Origin: JAZKAR01 sp040389065
GTDB taxonomy: Bacteria > Pseudomonadota > Gammaproteobacteria > Burkholderiales > Casimicrobiaceae
Direction of reading: 5' to 3'
Length of the DNA: 64,000 bases
Assembly (NCBI GenBank): GCA_040389065.1
Contig: JAZKAR010000004.1
Location: 108,488 to 172,487 of the forward strand
The position numbers and the translations under genes were made by a program. The notes beneath the pieces are model-generated. The model was not told the DNA's origin. It saw only the letters and a list, made by a program, of their open reading frames with translations, and made no database searches. Shown here piece after piece: positions 9,279-18,314 of the stretch (the first letter of the stretch is position 1; each line of letters begins with the position of its first letter).

Positions 9279-10484
9279 ATGGTGCTTGTTATGCCAATCG
9301 TTGCGCACTCTCCTGAATTCAAGTCAACTAATCGTGCTATGGCTTATGGCGGCTTTTCAGCGTTTTCCATGCTGTATGGGCTGCAACCGCTGATGCCTAT
9401 GCTGTCTGCTGATTTTCATGTGTCAGCCGTGGCAGGGAGCGGGGTAATATCAGTGTCAGCAGCGACACTGGCTGCTTCATTAATTCCTGCTAGTATTGTG
9501 GCGCGACGCTATGGATTAAAACCAATCATGTGTTTGGCATTGGCTTTGTCTGCTTTCTTGACACTGATCGCTGCCTGCACGACGAATTTAACTCAATTGT
9601 TAGTGTGCCGAGGATTGCTGGGTATAGCATTAGCAGGTTTTCCTGCCATCGCAATGGCTTATTTGGGTGAAGAAATAGATGCTTTAGCCTTAGGCCGCTC
9701 CATTGGAATTTATATCGCTGGTAGCGCATTAGGTGGGCTATGCGGGCGTATGCTAATGGCGTTTTTAGCCGATTGGCTCTCATGGCGGGCAGCATTATGT
9801 TCACTAGGGTGTGTGGGGTTAATCGTTGCGTTTGAGTTTTGGCGGCTGTTACCAAATTCTCAACATTTTGAAGCGCAGCGGTTTAAGCTTAAAACATGGT
9901 GGGCAGATGTAACCAGCCACTGGAGTGATGCCGGGTTGCCTTGGTTATTTATGCAGGGTTTTTTACTAATGGGCTGTTATGTCAGTCTCTATAACTATTT
10001 GGGCTATCGTTTAGTGGCAGCACCGTTTAATTTTCGCCCGGCCTCACTAGGCATGATGTCTGCAATGAATGTGATTGGCATTTTTGCCTCAACGTGGGCA
10101 GGGCGTGCCGCTGATCAATATGGACGGCGCAAAGTGTTATGGTGGATGGTGGCGATTATGATGGCAGGTTTAATGGTAACCCTCACAAATCACATAAGTC
10201 TTCTATTAATAGGAGTAGGCATCTTTACCTTTGGTTTCTTTTCAGCGCATGCGATGGCTAGCAGTTGGGTAGGCCGGCGTGCGCAAACAGCCAAAACATT
10301 AGCCTCTTCTTTTTATGTATCAGCCTATTATTTAGGGTCGAGTTTAGTGGGGACGCTTTCTGGCTTTATCTGGCAAAGCTACCATTGGAAAGGAATGGTA
10401 ATATTTTTAGGAATATTGCTTTCAGTGTGTATGTTCATTGCATTAGAGTTACGTAAACTGGTGCCATTAAAAGTGTTGGCTTGA
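9279..10484 (+). CDS. MFS transporter, YnfM-like
   Basis: 401 aa with about 12 hydrophobic segments, a normal MFS size. Loop signature sequences are visible in both halves (ARRYGLKPIM near residue 70; GRAADQYGRRKVLWW near residue 275). The overall pattern resembles YnfM/arabinose-efflux-like exporters. It is transcribed divergently from a LysR gene, which suggests inducer-controlled export. It sits just beyond the polyketide cluster and could export its product, but nothing in the sequence proves that link. A second ATG four codons in (9291) is a possible start. Confidence 0.85.
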   Translation: MVLVMPIVAHSPEFKSTNRAMAYGGFSAFSMLYGLQPLMPMLSADFHVSAVAGSGVISVSAATLAASLIPASIVARRYGLKPIMCLALALSAFLTLIAACTTNLTQLLVCRGLLGIALAGFPAIAMAYLGEEIDALALGRSIGIYIAGSALGGLCGRMLMAFLADWLSWRAALCSLGCVGLIVAFEFWRLLPNSQHFEAQRFKLKTWWADVTSHWSDAGLPWLFMQGFLLMGCYVSLYNYLGYRLVAAPFNFRPASLGMMSAMNVIGIFASTWAGRAADQYGRRKVLWWMVAIMMAGLMVTLTNHISLLLIGVGIFTFGFFSAHAMASSWVGRRAQTAKTLASSFYVSAYYLGSSLVGTLSGFIWQSYHWKGMVIFLGILLSVCMFIALELRKLVPLKVLA

Positions 10485-10558
10485 GGCAAGCTTGTTACGT
10501 TTAGGATAAACCTTAAACTCAGCAAAACTTAGACTCTAACGAGCTAGACTCTTAAGAA

Positions 10559-11122
10559 CTAAACTCTTAACGAGCCGCGAAATCCTCTGGCGGCATAGTA
10601 AGAGGCTGCACCATTGTGATACACAAAAACCGTGTCGTAGCGGCGATCACAAAATAGTGCACCTCCAAGTTTTCTAATATTGTCAGGGGTATGTATCCAG
10701 CTTGAGGTTTTTAAGTCAAACGTTCCCAGCTTTTGTAATTCCCGATATTGCTCTTCTGTTAAAAGCTCGATTCCCATCGCAGCAGCCATATCGATAGCGT
10801 TATGTTCAGGCCTATGTTCTTTCCTTGATGCTTGCGCTTCACCGTCGTAACAAATGCTTCTTCGATTTTTTGGGCTTTCCGTAGAGCAATCAAAAAAAAT
10901 GTACTCATCAATATTTTTATCATAGCCAACAACATCTGGTTCACCGCCTGTTGTTTCCATTTCATTTAGTGACCAAAGCTTTTCTTGATTAGCTTCTAGC
11001 TTTTTTTGTACCTTAGTCCACTCAATATCTTGATGGCGATACATATTGTTATCAAAACGCGTTTTTAGTAATTTGAACAGCTCTTCACATTGTTTTTCTT
11101 CTATAACGTTTGCGCTTTGCAT
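10559..11122 (-). CDS. DUF4256 family protein
   Basis: 187 aa, full length for the family. Recognisable segments are EEQCEELFKLLKTRF near the start (here EKQCEELF), YIFFDCSTESPKNRRS, CYDGEAQASRKEHRPEHNA, AAMGIELLTEEQYRELQ, DLKTSSWI and GGALFCDRRYDTVFVYHNGAASYYAARGFRG. The biochemical role of this widespread cytosolic family is unknown. It is followed 19 bp upstream (in gene order) by a GNAT gene on the same strand, so the two may be co-transcribed. Confidence 0.85.
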   Translation of the reverse strand: MQSANVIEEKQCEELFKLLKTRFDNNMYRHQDIEWTKVQKKLEANQEKLWSLNEMETTGGEPDVVGYDKNIDEYIFFDCSTESPKNRRSICYDGEAQASRKEHRPEHNAIDMAAAMGIELLTEEQYRELQKLGTFDLKTSSWIHTPDNIRKLGGALFCDRRYDTVFVYHNGAASYYAARGFRGSLRV

Positions 11123-11140
11123 GTGTACCTTTCTGTTTTG

Positions 11141-11572
11141 CTAGGCATTATTGTTAGTAGAGTTGAGAAATGAAAAGCGATAAATATCCTCACGCTTTTT
11201 CCATCCCTGTTTTGTCCAATACTGAATGGCAGTTTCATTGTTAATAAGCACATCAATATGCGCTTTAACGATGCCAAGAGATTCCAAGCGCTCGATGCAT
11301 AATGAAACCATTTTCTTTGCAATGCCTTTTCCTCTATGCTCAGGGCTAACAATCAAATGTTGTAAGTAACCGCGTCTACCATCATGCCCACACATTACAC
11401 AACCTACCACAATGCTATTTTGTTCTGCAATAAAACTTAAACCCGGATTGCGATCGAGATAACGGCTAGTGGCTTCACGCGAATCTGCATCGCGGAAGGT
11501 TACCCCGGGTGTGTTCCTCATGAGCGTAATCACTGAATCGTAATCAGCGATGTTCATTTCGCGTATATTCAT
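11141..11572 (-). CDS. GNAT family N-acetyltransferase
   Basis: About 143 aa from the ATG at 11572 (MNIREMNIADYDSV), which matches a typical GNAT start. A TTG start at 11632 would overlap the preceding gene. The acetyl-CoA binding segment is visible as LQHLIVSPEHRGKGIAKKMV, with the late motif AIQYWTKQGWKK. The resemblance is to RimI/YpeA-type enzymes. The substrate cannot be told. It lies between another GNAT gene and the DUF4256 gene, all on the minus strand and closely spaced. Confidence 0.85.
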   Translation of the reverse strand: MNIREMNIADYDSVITLMRNTPGVTFRDADSREATSRYLDRNPGLSFIAEQNSIVVGCVMCGHDGRRGYLQHLIVSPEHRGKGIAKKMVSLCIERLESLGIVKAHIDVLINNETAIQYWTKQGWKKREDIYRFSFLNSTNNNA

Positions 11573-11615
11573 TTTTAAGCCTAAGGTATAGTTAGTTGAA
11601 GATATTTCACTCGTT

Positions 11616-12173
11616 TTAAGAAGTGTTATCAAGCCTGGATTGTTTCAATTGTTCAGGCGCCTCACATAACTTTAAAATCATTGCCGTGCGATTTTGTAGT
11701 CCATCTTCAGATTCTTTAATGAGAACTTGAACTAAATATTCTGGACATCGATGAACGTCAACGCTTTCAAATCCAAGTTTTTTATAAAAAGGTGCATTCC
11801 ACGGTATATGAGTAAATGTAGTGAGACCAATGCAGTGTAAATGTTTGTTTTTGGCCCACTGAATAATAGTGGTAATAAGTGCATTGCCTATACCTCTACA
11901 TCCATAGTTAGGATGAACATCTATTTCTGCCAGATACGCCATCATGTTTACAACATGAACGAGTGCAAAGCCTATAGGCTGTTCATTCTCTGCAAGCGCT
12001 ACCCATAATTGCCCTGCAGCTTGAGCGCGTGTATGTTCTTCAAGCGATATGACTCTGTTGCGTATAGGAAGAGGAAGCGTTTCAGAAGAAAAACGAGAGG
12101 CTGATATATACTCAATCTGCTGTAATTGTTCTAAATGCTCTGGTAAAGCTAATTGTATGGAGTAAGTTTCCAT
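11616..12173 (-). CDS. GNAT family N-acetyltransferase
   Basis: 185 aa. The CoA-binding core is AEIDVHPNYGCRGIGNALITTI, followed by IGLTTFTHIPWNAPFYKKLGFESV, which is typical of GNATs. The C-terminal 40 residues are an extension beyond the fold. This is the first gene of a minus-strand run of two GNATs and a DUF4256 protein, possibly a small operon. The acceptor substrate is unknown. Confidence 0.87.
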   Translation of the reverse strand: METYSIQLALPEHLEQLQQIEYISASRFSSETLPLPIRNRVISLEEHTRAQAAGQLWVALAENEQPIGFALVHVVNMMAYLAEIDVHPNYGCRGIGNALITTIIQWAKNKHLHCIGLTTFTHIPWNAPFYKKLGFESVDVHRCPEYLVQVLIKESEDGLQNRTAMILKLCEAPEQLKQSRLDNTS

Positions 12174-12324
12174 TTTAATCGGTTTCTAATGCTGTAATGG
12201 ATGAACGATTGATGATCAATTTTTTTGATGCATTGAATGTTATGAAATGTATACCATTCTTTTTCAGAACATTGTTTTCAGAAATTAATAAGTTTGTATC
12301 ATATATAAAATGGGGGCTTAATTG

Positions 12325-12816
12325 CTATATGTTTTTGTCATCGTATTTTTTAAAAATGAAGAAAAATACACTACCTATAATGGCTGTAGCCAGGCAAAAA
12401 ATATGTAGAGCATGAATGCTGATAATACCGTTTAAATTATTTTGCAGCGAAAATGGCCAAAAAGGCTGTATATCGTCGTGCATAATACTGTCGAGGAATA
12501 CATGGCTATACGTGCCTATAAAAGCACTGATAAAAGCGGTTGCCCAATGAATAGGTAAATATTTGTGTTCTTTGATTAAGTCTAATCCAATTTCCCCAAG
12601 ATATTTACCCGAGAGTGCACAAAATAATGCAATGAGCGTTGCACCAATATACGTGTGGGTAAAGCCGTGAAGATGGCCTTTATTGGTGAGCAACACAACG
12701 AGTGGTTGTACATCAATTACTATTTGTGACCAACCAAATACCATCAGCGAAAAGCGTTTCTGAGCAAGAGTTTTTATAACAATAGCTGGCCCCATATGAA
12801 GAGGTGTAAATGGCAT
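12325..12816 (-). CDS. integral membrane protein, YdjM/DUF457-like predicted metal-dependent hydrolase family
   Basis: 163 aa with about four hydrophobic segments. The start MPFTPLHMGPA and the histidine/aspartate-rich motifs HGFTHTYIGA and YSHVFLDSIMHDDIQPFWPF resemble the membrane-bound YdjM/DUF457/DUF4184 group. In that group the conserved His and Asp residues face a membrane-embedded site. The function is not established in the family. It stands alone, between a GNAT gene and the divergent DUF72 gene. Confidence 0.7.
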   Translation of the reverse strand: MPFTPLHMGPAIVIKTLAQKRFSLMVFGWSQIVIDVQPLVVLLTNKGHLHGFTHTYIGATLIALFCALSGKYLGEIGLDLIKEHKYLPIHWATAFISAFIGTYSHVFLDSIMHDDIQPFWPFSLQNNLNGIISIHALHIFCLATAIIGSVFFFIFKKYDDKNI

Positions 12817-12941
12817 TTTTTACCTTATTTGACTTATAGTAAAATGAAGTTTTAGATTCATGCTTTAAAAAGAAATAGATCAAAAAAACCTCTGGCACGG
12901 CGCTATAGTAAACGAATTATTACGAGATAGACTGACTGCTA

Positions 12942-13697
12942 ATGAAAAAAAATCAGACATCATTGCTCCGTATTGGTACCGCAGGTTGGAATATTCCTAG
13001 CGCGTTGGCTTCAGCATTCCCAGCACAGGGTCAACATTTGGCTCGCTATGCTGCTGAGATGAACGCAGTAGAAATCAACTCATCGTTCTATCGTAGTCAT
13101 CAGCAAAAGACTTATGCACGGTGGGCATCAGTGAGTCCACCTGATTTTCGTTTTGCTGTGAAGCTGCCTCGCAGCATCTCCCATTTCAGTAAGCTACAAA
13201 ACGTGGCTCAGCCGCTAGGCCAATTTTTGGATGAAATAGCAGGTTTAGAGGGTAAGCTAGGGCCGATTCTAGTGCAATTGCCGCCTTCACTTACATTCGA
13301 TACGACAGTAGCAGGTGACTTTTTCGGTATGCTGCGAGAGCAACACAGCACAGCGGTAGTATGTGAGCCTCGGCATGCAAGTTGGTTCGAGCCAGAGGCG
13401 CAGATAGTGCTGGTGGCGCACCATATCGGTCAGGTAGCCGCAGACCCTGTGAAGAATGCTGCTGCCGCCAGGCCTGGAGGATGGATAGGAAGATCGAAGG
13501 CAGGAAGAGGCAGCACCGTTTATTTGCGTTTGCACGGAAGCCCACGTATGTACTGGTCAAGCTATGAGCATAACCAGTTGCGTAAGTGGCGCGAACAACT
13601 TGCCGAATATCACGAGGCCGAGGCATGGTGCATTTTCGATAACACAGCTGCCGGCGCTGCTCTTCAAAATGCACTCGAATTTAAGAGCATGGGATAG
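12942..13697 (+). CDS. DUF72 family protein (YecE-like)
   Basis: 251 aa, TIM-barrel DUF72 family. Diagnostic segments in order are IGTAGWNIP, INSSFYRSHQQKTYARWA, DFRFAVKLPRSISH, GPILVQLPPSL, CEPRHASWF, VYLRLHGSPRMYWSSY and CIFDNTAAGAALQNALEF. The family is widespread and its enzymatic role is unproven. It is transcribed alone, convergent with the MocR gene, and a hairpin lies between the two. Confidence 0.92.
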   Translation: MKKNQTSLLRIGTAGWNIPSALASAFPAQGQHLARYAAEMNAVEINSSFYRSHQQKTYARWASVSPPDFRFAVKLPRSISHFSKLQNVAQPLGQFLDEIAGLEGKLGPILVQLPPSLTFDTTVAGDFFGMLREQHSTAVVCEPRHASWFEPEAQIVLVAHHIGQVAADPVKNAAAARPGGWIGRSKAGRGSTVYLRLHGSPRMYWSSYEHNQLRKWREQLAEYHEAEAWCIFDNTAAGAALQNALEFKSMG

Positions 13698-13772
13698 CGC
13701 GCGCTGCTCTTCCGAAAGTGTGATCCATAATAAAAATCAAAAGTGGCGAACAATGCTATGCAAACACCGTGT

Positions 13773-13797
13773 TAAAAAAGGTTAGATCTCTTTTTTA
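13773..13797. terminator. hairpin between convergent genes, possible bidirectional terminator
   Basis: The arms taaaaaag (13773-13780) and ctttttta (13790-13797) pair around a 9-nt loop between the stop codons of the DUF72 gene (+) and the MocR gene (-). The A and T runs would give a U tract in either direction. The stem is weak, being mostly A-T. Confidence 0.4.
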
Positions 13798-13833
13798 GTG
13801 TTTGAAATAGAGCCATACATTCTGTTCGTTTTG

Positions 13834-15216
13834 CTATATAGAAATAGCTCGTGCCAGAACATCGAAAATTCGTTTATCGGTAGATTGAGCAACGTTGAAG
13901 CGTAAGCATTCACTGGCACTGAGTGATTGACTAAAAACATTGCCAGGCGCTAGCACGACACCTTCATTCAAACAAAATCTGGCAATATTAACTGCATCGA
14001 TGCCTTTTGGCAGTTGGCACCAAAGAAACATACCAGCCTGTGGTACAAGCCAAGGTTTTATGCCGATAGCTTCAAGCCGGGCAATGGTTTTTACTCGCTC
14101 CTCTGCCAAACGAAGCCTTACTCCTTCCATATGCTTGCGGTAGCCGCTATCAGTCAGGGTAATCAATACCATATCAGCAGCTAGTCGCCCGCCTCCAAAA
14201 GCGGTGGCGATTTTCAAGTCAACAAGGCTTTCAATCCAGTGAGGTTGTGCTGCTATATAGCCGCAGCGCAAAGAGGCTGAAACGGTTTTGGAAAAGCTGC
14301 CAATTTGAATGACTTTTGATAGCCCATCAAAGGCTGCCAATCGTGGTGCTGGGCTAATCTCGAAGTCAGCATAGATGTCATCCTCAACGATGATGAGGTC
14401 GGCATTATCAGCTAGTTTTAAGAGACGATGCGCAATCACAGGTGAAAGTACAGCACCCGTTGGATTATGAATGCCTGAATTAGTGATATAAAGCCGAGGA
14501 GAGTGTTTTTGTAAGGCTATCTCAAACAACTCTATATCTGGCCCATTTGGGGTATAAGGTACGCTGACAACCTGTACGCGATGCGCTTTAAGCAGCGCAT
14601 GAAAGTTAAAGTAACAGGGGTCATCTAACAGCACAACATCACCTGGCTCCAGTAGAAAACGGCATATTAAATCAATTGCCTGCGTTCCCGATTCGGTAAG
14701 CATGATTTGATTGGGTTCCGCTTCAATGCCAATACCTCTCAACCGCTGAGAGAGAAATTGACGTAATGAACAATTACCTAATGGCGTGGAATATTCGGTA
14801 AGTTCCAATGTACTAGCGCGTGCCAACGTACGCATGGCGCGTCGCATTCCCGCTTCATACAACCATTCCATCGGCAACCATCCACACCCTGGCTTGAGTA
14901 CAGTGGCATCTGTTTCTAGCGATTGGCGTGAAATCCATAATGGATCAACTTCTCTATCGAGCTTAGGGCCAATCTGCATGAGCGAAAATGGGGCAACTGG
15001 CTTAGTCACATAAAACCCTGAGCCTGGCTGAGAGACAATTACTCCTTTAGCCGCCAAACGTTCATAAGCCTCAACCACAGTTGAAACTGAAAGTTGCATA
15101 GCTTGCGCCTGCGCCCGCACAGAAGGTAGGCGAATGCCTGGCAAGTAAGTGCGTGCAACAATTTTCGATTGAATTTCCATCATAACTTTTTCGATCCGTG
15201 TACCGCCTTTTTTCAT
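13834..15216 (-). CDS. MocR/PdxR-type regulator (GntR HTH plus aminotransferase fold)
   Basis: 460 aa, the standard MocR size. Residues 1-75 are a GntR winged helix (GIRLPSVRAQAQAMQLSVSTVVEAYERL). The rest is a fold-type I aminotransferase domain with the PLP lysine K310 in GSFSKTVSAS, plus HNPTGAV and VEDDIYADF. MocR proteins sense PLP or amino acid derivatives and activate a divergent gene. Here that is the EamA transporter at 15353, and direct repeats typical of MocR sites lie in the shared promoter region. Confidence 0.92.
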   Translation of the reverse strand: MKKGGTRIEKVMMEIQSKIVARTYLPGIRLPSVRAQAQAMQLSVSTVVEAYERLAAKGVIVSQPGSGFYVTKPVAPFSLMQIGPKLDREVDPLWISRQSLETDATVLKPGCGWLPMEWLYEAGMRRAMRTLARASTLELTEYSTPLGNCSLRQFLSQRLRGIGIEAEPNQIMLTESGTQAIDLICRFLLEPGDVVLLDDPCYFNFHALLKAHRVQVVSVPYTPNGPDIELFEIALQKHSPRLYITNSGIHNPTGAVLSPVIAHRLLKLADNADLIIVEDDIYADFEISPAPRLAAFDGLSKVIQIGSFSKTVSASLRCGYIAAQPHWIESLVDLKIATAFGGGRLAADMVLITLTDSGYRKHMEGVRLRLAEERVKTIARLEAIGIKPWLVPQAGMFLWCQLPKGIDAVNIARFCLNEGVVLAPGNVFSQSLSASECLRFNVAQSTDKRIFDVLARAISI

Positions 15217-15228
15217 TTTTTCCTCTAC

Positions 15229-15276
15229 TGTACTGGATTTATATACATAACAGTTATTTTTAATTGTATTGGATTG
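15229..15276. promoter_or_regulatory. direct repeats in the MocR-EamA divergent promoter, likely MocR operators
   Basis: The near-identical sequences tgtactggattt (15229-15240) and tgtattggattg (15265-15276) lie 36 bp apart in the same orientation within the 136-bp region between the two divergent genes. Direct repeats spaced by whole helical turns are the usual binding pattern of MocR dimers. The assignment rests on position and layout. Confidence 0.55.
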
Positions 15277-15352
15277 TGTCTGGCTTGACTAGATGAATTA
15301 ATGTTCTACTGAATGCTTTAAGAAGCTCTAAAAGGCTTAAGAGGGAGTTTTG

Positions 15353-16216
15353 ATGGAAAAGACAACAAGCGGTTGGCTGAACGGATTTGCTGGTATCGTC
15401 ATTTTTGCAGGATCATTACCGGCAACGCGTGTAGCAGTTGTCGACTTTACGCCAACTTTTCTGACCTGCGCGCGTGCGATGATTGCCGCGCTGCTAAGCT
15501 TGGTGTGTCTGCTTCTTTTTCGAGAAAATCGCCCCAAGGCTGCTGATTTACCTTCTCTTGCACTAAGCTCATTGGGTTGCGTCGTGGGCTACCCTTTGCT
15601 GACTGCACTCGCGTTACAGCATATTACTTCAGCTTATTCGATTGTTTTCACGGGGTTGCTGCCGCTTTGCACAGCATTTTTTGCCGTGTTACGTAGTGGT
15701 GAACGCCCCCGCCCTATCTTTTGGGTATTTTCAGTACTAGGAGCTGCGTTCGTTATTGGTTATGCTGCTGTAAGTAGTGTTGAGACTTCACTTCAAGGCA
15801 ACTTACTGATGTTGGCTGCTATCATCGTATGTGGTCTGGGCTATGCAGAGGGTGGTCGCCTTTCTCGCACACTTGGGGGCTGGCAGGTCATCAGTTGGTC
15901 GTTAGTATTGTCGCTGCCTATAATGCTACCTGTCGTGCTATTAACCATGCCTGTGTCATTTGCGCATGTAGGAGTACCAGCATGGATTGGCCTGGCCTAC
16001 GTTTCTCTTTTCAGCATGTTGCTAGGTTTTGTTTTTTGGTATCGAGGTTTGGCGCAGGGAGGTATTGCTGCTGTTAGCCAGCTTCAGTTGCTACAACCTT
16101 TTATGGCGCTTGGCATAGCAGCGCTGCTACTGCATGAAAAGGTAAGTGCGACCATGTTACTGGTTATGTTAGCTGCTGTGATCTGTGTTGCAGGGGCAAA
16201 GAGGTTTGCCAAATGA
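15353..16216 (+). CDS. EamA-family drug/metabolite transporter (DMT superfamily)
   Basis: 287 aa with about ten hydrophobic helices arranged as two EamA halves. The ATG at 15353 is preceded by gagggag at good spacing. The TTG three bases earlier is less likely. Family members export amino acids or other small metabolites. DMT genes divergent from MocR regulators are a recurrent pair, with the regulator controlling the exporter in response to an amino acid or vitamin-like ligand. The substrate cannot be assigned from sequence. Confidence 0.88.
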   Translation: MEKTTSGWLNGFAGIVIFAGSLPATRVAVVDFTPTFLTCARAMIAALLSLVCLLLFRENRPKAADLPSLALSSLGCVVGYPLLTALALQHITSAYSIVFTGLLPLCTAFFAVLRSGERPRPIFWVFSVLGAAFVIGYAAVSSVETSLQGNLLMLAAIIVCGLGYAEGGRLSRTLGGWQVISWSLVLSLPIMLPVVLLTMPVSFAHVGVPAWIGLAYVSLFSMLLGFVFWYRGLAQGGIAAVSQLQLLQPFMALGIAALLLHEKVSATMLLVMLAAVICVAGAKRFAK

Positions 16217-16366
16217 ATATATAAAAAACAAATGCTATATGCGTTAAATAGCCTTATGCATTGTGTGTTAAATAAGGAATTATAAATTTAAGCTTCACTA
16301 AAAAATGTTAGTGCGCATGTAAAGTATTCGTATGATTTAGCACAGCTTGAGTGTGATTGAGTGCAT

Positions 16367-16723
16367 TTAATGAGAGCGTAACCAATAACTTAATTCATGT
16401 ACTGAATTTGTTAAACCTTTTGAAATATCAGCCTCTTCTGGGTTTGGTAACTCAACTCTTTTTTCAAATAAAGCAAACCATAAAGGGTCTTTATTAAAAT
16501 TAGTCGTTAATTGCCGAACTTTCTTTGTAAGGCGCCGTTCAGCGGCTCCAAATTGAAAAAAATTAACTTGCGCGGCAATTAAGCTAACGTCGTTGGTGCC
16601 GCCTTCAATTTCAGGGTAAAAAAGCTGAGTAATATCATCCTCCCAAAAACAGATGGGGCAAATGTCATACGAGCCTGGGAAGTTTTCAAATACACTATAT
16701 CCGCAGCAGGGGCACGTGAACAT
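16367..16723 (-). CDS. CPCC family cysteine-rich protein
   Basis: 118 aa. It begins FTCPCCGYSVFENFPGSYDICPICFWEDD, a zinc-ribbon-like arrangement of two CxxC pairs that defines the CPCC family, followed by the usual NDVSLIAAQVNFFQFGA segment. These proteins are small, cytosolic and often found next to toxin-immunity or accessory genes. Their function is unknown. It stands alone, convergent with the EamA gene. Confidence 0.85.
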   Translation of the reverse strand: MFTCPCCGYSVFENFPGSYDICPICFWEDDITQLFYPEIEGGTNDVSLIAAQVNFFQFGAAERRLTKKVRQLTTNFNKDPLWFALFEKRVELPNPEEADISKGLTNSVHELSYWLRSH

Positions 16724-16883
16724 GAAAGTGTCCTTTAACGTTAATATCTAGGAGTGTTGCTAAGGAGTATAAAATAATTTATGAGGAGGTTGTGATGCCA
16801 TTTTTCATTATTAACTGCTATTAAATACCGCTTTGTAGAGTCTAATAACTGGTGCTTCAAAGTTCTATCAAAGAAATAATAAA

Positions 16884-17645
16884 TTAACGCTTAAGAAAGC
16901 TTCGTGAGCTAACTTGAATAACAGCTGCGACACCAAAGGCTGCAAAAAATGTAGCGGTAATACTAAATGAAGGCAACATCAAGGCAAGTACGAGACAAAA
17001 CCCAGCAAATGCGTAGTAACCTAATACACTGCCGCGTAACAAGTAGATCGCAAATGCGTTGCCGGACTGGCGGTGCGTAAACACAGTTAATACGGAAGTC
17101 ATGACCGGAAACATTGCTAATAAACCGCTTAAATGTGCGCCCATACGCGATGAAAAGTGAGTGACTAATAAAACCAATATAGCGCCAGCCGCCATACGAA
17201 GGCCCATATCGTTGCGCGGTGGTAGTAAAGAGGCTTCTGGTAATGCAATGGTTGGGTAAAAGCGAGGGGCGATAGCAAGCAATATTAAAATAACTGGAAT
17301 GGTCAGCGTAAGAGGAATGACAAACGCGTTAAGAATAACGACTGCTAAAAAGTAGCATAAAAAACTACCTGCCAAACTTACTCCCCATGCGTGCTTTGTT
17401 GCAATCCATGCGTAACTAAGACCAAAGACAAGCGCTGCTAAAATAGCTAAGAACGTGCTTGAAGCAGCCGTTTGAGCAAACGATGCACCTTGTTCAATGG
17501 CAATGAAAAGTAAAATAGGTCCTGATACAACAGGGAATGCTGATAGCCAACCTGCTACTTCAGGCCCCCATTTTCGCCCGGCTAGAGTAACACCCCCAAT
17601 AATAGAGGGTACTAAGGCAAGCTTGAGAGTAAGCACAATACTCAT
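16884..17645 (-). CDS. integral membrane protein of unknown function
   Basis: 253 aa and almost entirely hydrophobic, with about eight predicted membrane helices. The N-terminal segment PSIIGGVTLAGRKWGPEVAGWLSAFPVVSGPILLF and a second internal GAHLSGLLAMFPVMTSVLTVF segment look like an internal repeat of a four-helix unit. I recognise the pattern from uncharacterised conserved membrane proteins but cannot name a substrate. It is monocistronic by context. Confidence 0.75.
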   Translation of the reverse strand: MSIVLTLKLALVPSIIGGVTLAGRKWGPEVAGWLSAFPVVSGPILLFIAIEQGASFAQTAASSTFLAILAALVFGLSYAWIATKHAWGVSLAGSFLCYFLAVVILNAFVIPLTLTIPVILILLAIAPRFYPTIALPEASLLPPRNDMGLRMAAGAILVLLVTHFSSRMGAHLSGLLAMFPVMTSVLTVFTHRQSGNAFAIYLLRGSVLGYYAFAGFCLVLALMLPSFSITATFFAAFGVAAVIQVSSRSFLKR

Positions 17646-17839
17646 AATAGAGGTACCTTTAATGCGCAGGTTGAGTCGCTAAATGTCTTAGCTGCTATCG
17701 AAATATTAAACGATTATATAATGGTTTTTGCGTAATTTTATGTAACTAACTGAATTAAATTTAAAATTAGCATGTATCTTCAGTGCGTTGGGTAGATAAG
17801 ATAAATGGGGCAGATGCAGCAAGCTTCTTTTAAATAATA

Positions 17840-18262
17840 TTAGCCGTCTATTAAATTTTTAAGCATGAAGTATTTACAGCCTACATAGGGGTAGTTTTCT
17901 TGCGTCCATTGAACGTGATAACCGTGCTTTTCATAAAAAGGCCGTGCTTGAAAATCGAGCGTATCAAGTAAAGCAATTTTGCAGCCTCGATCTTTTGCGA
18001 GAGCTTCTAATTTTAAAAGAAGATCGCTACCCATTTGTTTGCCTCGGTGCGATTCATTCACCCAGAGGTAATCAATAAGAAGCCATTGACCAAATGTTTT
18101 TCCGCAAATACCTGCTATTAGTTTGCCGGTATGCTCACGCAGAGCCATGCCAATAGGATGCCTTTTTGTCTCTTTCCATTCCTTGGCATTAAATGTAATG
18201 ATTTCATTTTCGAGTTCTTTATAAAGTTCGGTAGAGAAACCTTCAGCAATAAGTGCATCCAT
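17840..18262 (-). CDS. GNAT family N-acetyltransferase
   Basis: 140 aa. The core LLIDYLWVNESHRGKQMGSDLLLKLEALAKDRGCKIALLDTLDFQARPFYEKHGYHV is a clear GNAT CoA-binding and C-terminal motif set. It is close to a family often found as stand-alone acetyltransferases in proteobacteria. The substrate is unknown. It lies 52 bp downstream of the mpaA-like gene on the same strand and may be co-transcribed with it. Confidence 0.87.
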   Translation of the reverse strand: MDALIAEGFSTELYKELENEIITFNAKEWKETKRHPIGMALREHTGKLIAGICGKTFGQWLLIDYLWVNESHRGKQMGSDLLLKLEALAKDRGCKIALLDTLDFQARPFYEKHGYHVQWTQENYPYVGCKYFMLKNLIDG

Positions 18263-18314
18263 TCATTATCCTTTTTATTTTCCTTTTAAAGCGTTTATTG
18301 TTTCTTCATAATGA

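Noticed and set aside
12197..12415. 72-codon plus-strand ORF
   Set aside because: It runs antisense into the membrane protein gene at 12325 and has no ribosome site or recognisable motif.
13287..13674. Antisense ORFs of 82 and 127 codons inside the DUF72 gene
   Set aside because: Both overlap a well-supported gene and lack domain signals or ribosome sites.
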